From contig NZ_BDBV01000057.1 of assembly GCF_001613165.1 (NCBI RefSeq), positions 1 to 64,000 of the forward strand: a stretch of 64,000 bases of DNA, read 5' to 3'. The position numbers and the translations under genes were made by a program. The stretch comes from Nocardia mexicana NBRC 108244. GTDB taxonomy: Bacteria > Actinomycetota > Actinomycetes > Mycobacteriales > Mycobacteriaceae. Position 1 is the stretch's first letter. Each line of letters begins with the position of its first letter. The notes under the pieces were generated by a model. The model worked only from the letters and a program-made list of their open reading frames with translations. It was not told where the DNA came from and searched no databases. Below, piece after piece: positions 33,101 through 39,100 of this stretch.

Positions 33101-36100
33101 CCGCTCGGCCGTCTTGTTCAGCCAGTCGACCACCGCGGCGGGGATGCGAGCCAGGAGCGCATGTCTCTCGCGCGGGACCGTGGTGCTCGACGCGACCAGC
33201 AACTCGTCCAGCAGTGCGCGCAGGTGGTCCAGCCGGACGAATTCGGGCCCGTGCGAGTTGTCGCGCCGGGCGACGATCTTGGCGCGCACCGACTGTACCC
33301 ACTGCGTGTAGGCGGCTGACGGCTCATTGTGAGGTCGGCCGGTCGCCGGGCCGTAGGCGGAGGCCAAGGTTTGGACCGGCGTGCCTCCGTATTCGGAGGG
33401 CCCGGTGGTGTTCGATAGTTCGGGTTGTGCCGCCGGTTTATCTCCGACGGCGGTGTGGTCGCCGATGGGCGAATCGGGGCTGATCGCCGTGACCATTGCG
33501 GGGTCGAAGCCGCCGCGTGGTCCGGCCACGCCGGGCTCTTCGAACGCCTCGTCCAGTCCTGCGGTGGGTGTTTGTGCGCGAGTGACCGGCTCTGCCGGGG
33601 CCGCTGTAGGGGTGGTGTTACGGCCCCGAAGTTGTATCTGCGTCGCGAGTTTCTCGATCGCGGAGACCTGGTGCGCGGTCAGGTCGTCGCCGCGGTGCAG
33701 TCCGGTGATCGCAGTGGCGGCGAGTTTGTGTTCGGCCTTGTCCAGGTGATTGACGTTGTCGAGCAGCATGTCCCGAGCGACGCCGAGGATCCAGTCGGCG
33801 ACCTCCTCGCCTTCGGGCACGGGCCAGCGATTGTGGTCGGCGAATGCTATGACCGCGAAATGGATCGCGTGTGCCAACCGCGTGATCTGGATGGGCGGCA
33901 TGCGGCGCAGGGGGTCCGCGCCCAGCATGGCCAGCACGCGCTGGATGTTGTTGCGGCCGTAGTGACGGGCCAGCGCCGTGGAAGCCGACTTGTCACCGGT
34001 CTGCGCGAGAAGCAGTGTGCTGTCGTCGATCGGCCACTCGCCGAATGGGTCGATCAGTGCATCCTGTTGTGCCGCTGAGGGTTTGGTCGTTCCAGCGGTG
34101 GTGCGGACCGGCGCTGCGCGCGGCCCCGTACCAGTCGAGCTCGGGTCCGGAGGCTTACCGTCCAGGCGCGCTGTGGCGAGGGGAGACGTTGGGCTGAAAT
34201 CTGTTTCGCCGTGCTCACGGTCCTCGGCGCCGTCCCACCGCAACCACTCCGGTCCGTCGACGTGGAGAACTCCCTCACGGATGCCGGCGGCCACCATACC
34301 GGCGGGCGCGTGGATGCCGAGCCGGGCGCCGATGGCGTCGAGATGATGGCGGATCTCCGATTCCGGCATCGACAAGATCGCCGCGACGTCCCGCTGGGTG
34401 AGGCCCTTCGCGGTCAGGGTCAACACCGATTTCTGATCGTCGGATAGCCGCAGTGTTCCCGGCCGTTTCGTCTCCGTCTGTTTTGCGCCGGGGAAGGCGG
34501 TGATATCGAGGTCTCCGCGACGGGTTGCCTCGGCGACCGCCGCGGCCAGGGTGGTCGTGTCCAGCTGCTCGTTGATTCGCCTGGTAATGGCGCTCACGGT
34601 CCGCCGCGGTAGATCCAGGCGCCGGGCGATCACGTTGCGCGGCAAGCCCTGTGCCGTCATCTCGAGGACGGAGAGCTCGGCATCGGCGAGCTCGGCGGCC
34701 GTTCCGGGGATTCCGCGCTCGGTGGCGATCGAGCGGCCCAGGCGGCGCAGCGCGCCGGCGGCGATGGCCCGGACACCTGCGGCGTGCCAGCCCATCCCGG
34801 TGGTGGTGCGCGCGTTGTGGATATACGCGGTCTGATCCTCCGAGAGTCCCCGCCGGAATCGTTGGTGGAGGGCCTCGCGCTGGCTCGGATGGAGTCGATC
34901 GACCAGCTGCCCGAACAGGTGCAGGGGTGCCGCGGCGAGTGCCGCCACGACGGGGTCGGATTCCGTGACACCCTCCAGCGCCATGTAGGCGGTGACGACT
35001 CCCCGTTGCAACTGCCGGAGTTCCTGCGCGACATTCGGGTCCATCTCGGCGGCGGCAGCCGAATGCTTAGGTGCCACAACGGGTTCGACCGGGACGCCGG
35101 CATCGTCGACCGGCTGGTCTGAAGCGGGCGACTTGCCGGTTGGCGCGAGCGATTCTCCGGGAACGACGGGTGTGTCGGCGGCGGGCACCGGCGGTTCGGC
35201 GGGAGCCGCGGGTGCATCGGCATGCCCGGTGCTGCCGGTCGGTGTGAGTGCATCGGTCTGCCCGGCGGCGAGCCGTCCGGCAGGGGAGGCGACCAGTGTG
35301 CCCGGAACTGTTGGTGACGCGGACACGATCGATTCGGTGTCTTCGGACAGCGCTGACGATGGTGTGTTTGTGAGCGACCCCTGGGCCGCGACCAGAGCGC
35401 CCGCGCGGTGCTGCGTGTGCACCACCTGGGTAAGCAACTCCAGCGCGATCTGATGGGCGGCGAAGTCTTTGTGCTCCTGCGGCGCGTGCCGCGGGCGCAG
35501 CGCTTGTAATGCGTTCGCAACGTGGTGGCGCTCGGCATCATCCAGCTGAAGCAGGCTGTCGAGCAGGACATCGTCCGTCTTCTGGCGCAGCCAGTCGTCG
35601 ACGTCCCGCCCTGCGGGGACCGACCATCCGTCGAGATCGGCGGCACGGAGCCCGGCGAAAGCAATCGCGTCCGCCAGCTGCTGAACCGGCCGTGCGGGTG
35701 GGCCGGTGGCGGCGCTCCAGCCCAGCGTGGTGGTTACCTGCTGGAGGACGGTCGGCCAGGAGCTCTGCACCTGCGCCGCCGGATTGCCCCGCTGAGCCTG
35801 CTGCAGCATCGACCCCGTGTCGGCCGGATGCTGCGGCCACCCATCAGCTGCGGCGGCCGGATCGGCGGCGGCATCGGGAGTCCCGGCGACGTGGCCTTGC
35901 CCGGCAACGGCATCGGGCGTTCCGGCGGCTTCGGACTGTCCAGCGACGACAGCGGGCAAGCCAGCGGTTGCACCGGATGCGGGGATCGGTGGCGGGTGCT
36001 GAGGTTGCTGCGGGGAGTTGGTCTCGGGGTTGACTGTGTGCGCGGCCGGTGGCGAGTTGGGGAGGTGGGCGGTGGCCGGATCATGGGTGTCGGACTTGCG

Positions 36101-39100
36101 GACGCCGACGGGCTGCAGCTTGTCGACCATCGCACTGAGATTCTTGTCGGCCTGGGCGACATTCTCCTGGGAGATCATGAGTTTGTCGGTGGCCTTGTGC
36201 AATTGTGCCTGGGAGTGATTGCTGGGCGTGGCCAGATGTTCGGCAAGTACGTTCTGGTGTGCGTCGAGCGCGGTTTGGTGCTGGGCATAGCGAATGATGG
36301 AAATCTGGGCTTGGGGGGTCTGGGCGTAGAGGGCGTCGTCGGGTGCGGTGAAGTACTGGACGCTGCCTCGGCCGCCGGCACGCGCGGCGCGGTTTTCGGC
36401 TTGGATATCCATGGCCCGGGATTCGGCCGAGCGGCTGGACATGATGACATGCAAGCCGCCGATGGCGTCCACTTCGGGGGAGATGGGGATGTCGATGCCG
36501 CGGCCGCCCTGCCGGTTGATCACGAGGACCTTGCCGCGTTCGCCGGCCTCGGCGATGATTTTCTGCAGTTCCGCTTCGGCCTTCTCACCGTGGCGGAGAA
36601 AGAATCTCGCATCCACCGCTACATGTTCGACATCGAGATCGTCGAGGAGTTTCGACAGTCTGCCTACGTCGCTGTTGCGGTTGCAGTGTGCCAGCACCGG
36701 GCGGCCCTGGAGCTGGTGGTCGCGGATGCTGTGGGCCATGGCCAGTCGCTTCGACTCCTGATGGCTGAGTTTCCCCAGCTCCTCGTGGGCGACAAAGTCA
36801 TCGAGATGTTTCAGCTGTGATGCCTTGAAGCGCGGAATGTCGACGACATGTTTGACGCCGTGGTTGTTCCGCAGTTCTCCGGCCACGCCGTCGGCTGTGC
36901 CGGACAGGCCGAAGAGCACGTCGCTCTTCTCCGACGAGAACAGCTCCTGTGCGGAGATGGTCGTGGAACCTGTTGGGTCGTCGCGGATCTGGATGCCGTG
37001 CTTGGCCTCGACGGCCTGGGCCAGTCCGCCGTTCCAGCGGCTTTCGGAGGAGGTTTCGGCGTCGAACATCACCTTGTGCGAGGTGGAGTCGATGATGTAG
37101 ATCTTGTGGGAATCCGGGTTGAGGATCTTGTTCCCGCGGCTGTCGAGCAGCGGATTGCCATTGGGTCCGGTGAGATATTCGGGGCCGAGTTCGGAATGGT
37201 GCCATACGACGTAGTGGTCCTCTGCGCCGTATTCCCATTCGGCCGTGGCGGCCATGTTCAGCCGGTGAGTTTCCTCGGGGGTGAGGTCCCGGCCGAGGAT
37301 TTCCACGATCCTGTCGTGGCCCGCCTTGGTCAACTCCGTGCCGCCGCCGATCTGACCGGCCTCGCGGCCGAAATGGGTTTCGTTGAGCAATTCGGCGTCC
37401 AGGGCGCCGTGGAAGAAGGCGTGGGCGTCGTTGACCTGTTTGGTGACCGCGGCACCGGCGGGGTTGCCCGAGCCCTCGGAGATGATGAACGTGGCGTTGG
37501 CGAACACCAGGGCCTCATCGATCTCGTCGACACCGTTGGTCCGGGCGGGCGCGATATTTCCGCGCAGGTCGCCGAAGCCCGCATCGTTCATGGTGCCGAC
37601 GTAAATGGTGGGTCGTCCGTCGGCCGGTGGTGTGTAGGGCTTGTCGGGGTTCATGCGCACGACGTCGAATCCATACTTGCCCAAGACCTTCCGATACTGA
37701 TCGAAGGCCTCGTTGGCGAGAACGTCGCGGGTGGTGAGCACCTTCACCGGGTCACCGCGGGCGGCCCGTAGTGCCGCCGCCGCCAGGAACACCAGGGTTT
37801 TACCCTCGCCCGCCTGCATATTGCCCACACCGCCGTCGCGCGCGACCAGTGTGGCCATCACCTGCGTCCACCGCAGGGTCTTGCCCTCCTCGCGGCGGAT
37901 GATCTCGATGATTGCCGTCGCCGCCTCACGCTCGTTGCCGTGGCGCAACATCCATTCGAGACCTTCCGGCGACACCAGACTCCAGTCTGTCGCGGTGTGG
38001 TCGTCGAGAATGGCCTCCGTCTCGGCCTTGTACTGAGCCGCCAGTTCGGCCGCATCCGGGGTTCCGTCCTGCCCTGGCTCGGTGCTCGCCGGATCCTGCT
38101 CGTCCCTGGTCCGACCTTGTTCGGAGTCCGGCTCAGCGGGTGGCGGTGCACCGGACTCGTCGGCCGGCTCTTCGGACTTCGGAACACCGGATTCCTCGGC
38201 AGCTTTCCCGGACTCCTCCACCTGTTCGGAAGTCCTTGGCTTTGAAGGATTTTCGGCACCTTCCGACCCCTCGGCGGCGGGTTTCGGCGTAGTTTCGGCA
38301 CCGGACTTCGTGGCACCAACCGCTGCGGTGTCCAGTTTCGGCGGTGCGGTGGTCTCCTTGGCCGAGATCGGGTTCTCCGGCGCCTCCTGTGGTTTGCCGG
38401 AGGGCTCCGATGCCTGCGGTGGCTTCGGCTGTGCGGTGGCTTTGACCGGAGGCGCCTCCGAGGGGGCCGACTTCGGCGCCGACGTCTCGGGCGGTGATTT
38501 CGCCGCGGGCGTCGCCGGTTCACCGGTGACCACGACGGCATCGAGCTCGGCTTCCGCTGGTACGAAGGGCTTTTCGGTCAGGTCTGCCGGTTTTCCGGTT
38601 GGTGCTGCTTCGTCGATGACAGACCGTGCGCGGGCCGGTTGGCCGTCGGTGGAGGTGTTTACCGCCGCGGGCTCGTCGGCTCCGGTGGGCTTTCCCGGCT
38701 TGTCTGCGGCGATCCGTGCGGCGTCGGAGTCGTTGGCGGGCAGTGCATTGTGGTCCACGTCCGTGAGGCCGGTGGGTTTGTCGGGCTTGACAGTGTGGAG
38801 TTGCGCGGAGTCGTCGGCGGGCAATGTCCGGGGATCTACAGTGATCGACCCGCTGGACCTATCCGGCGCTGCCGTGTCGAGACGAGGGCCGTCGGAATCC
38901 TTGCCGGGCAGCACATTGAGGTCCACGGCTGTGGGCGCGGTAGGTTTGCCCGGCTTGACGCTCGAGGCCCGTGCGGCGTCGGAGTCGTTGGCAGGCAGCG
39001 CATTCGGCTCGGCCGGGGTCGGGGCGGGCTTGGTCGGATCAGCGTCCGGGACTTTCGCGGACGCTTCTTTCTCGGCGAGCCGTTGCAGCAGCCGGGCATG

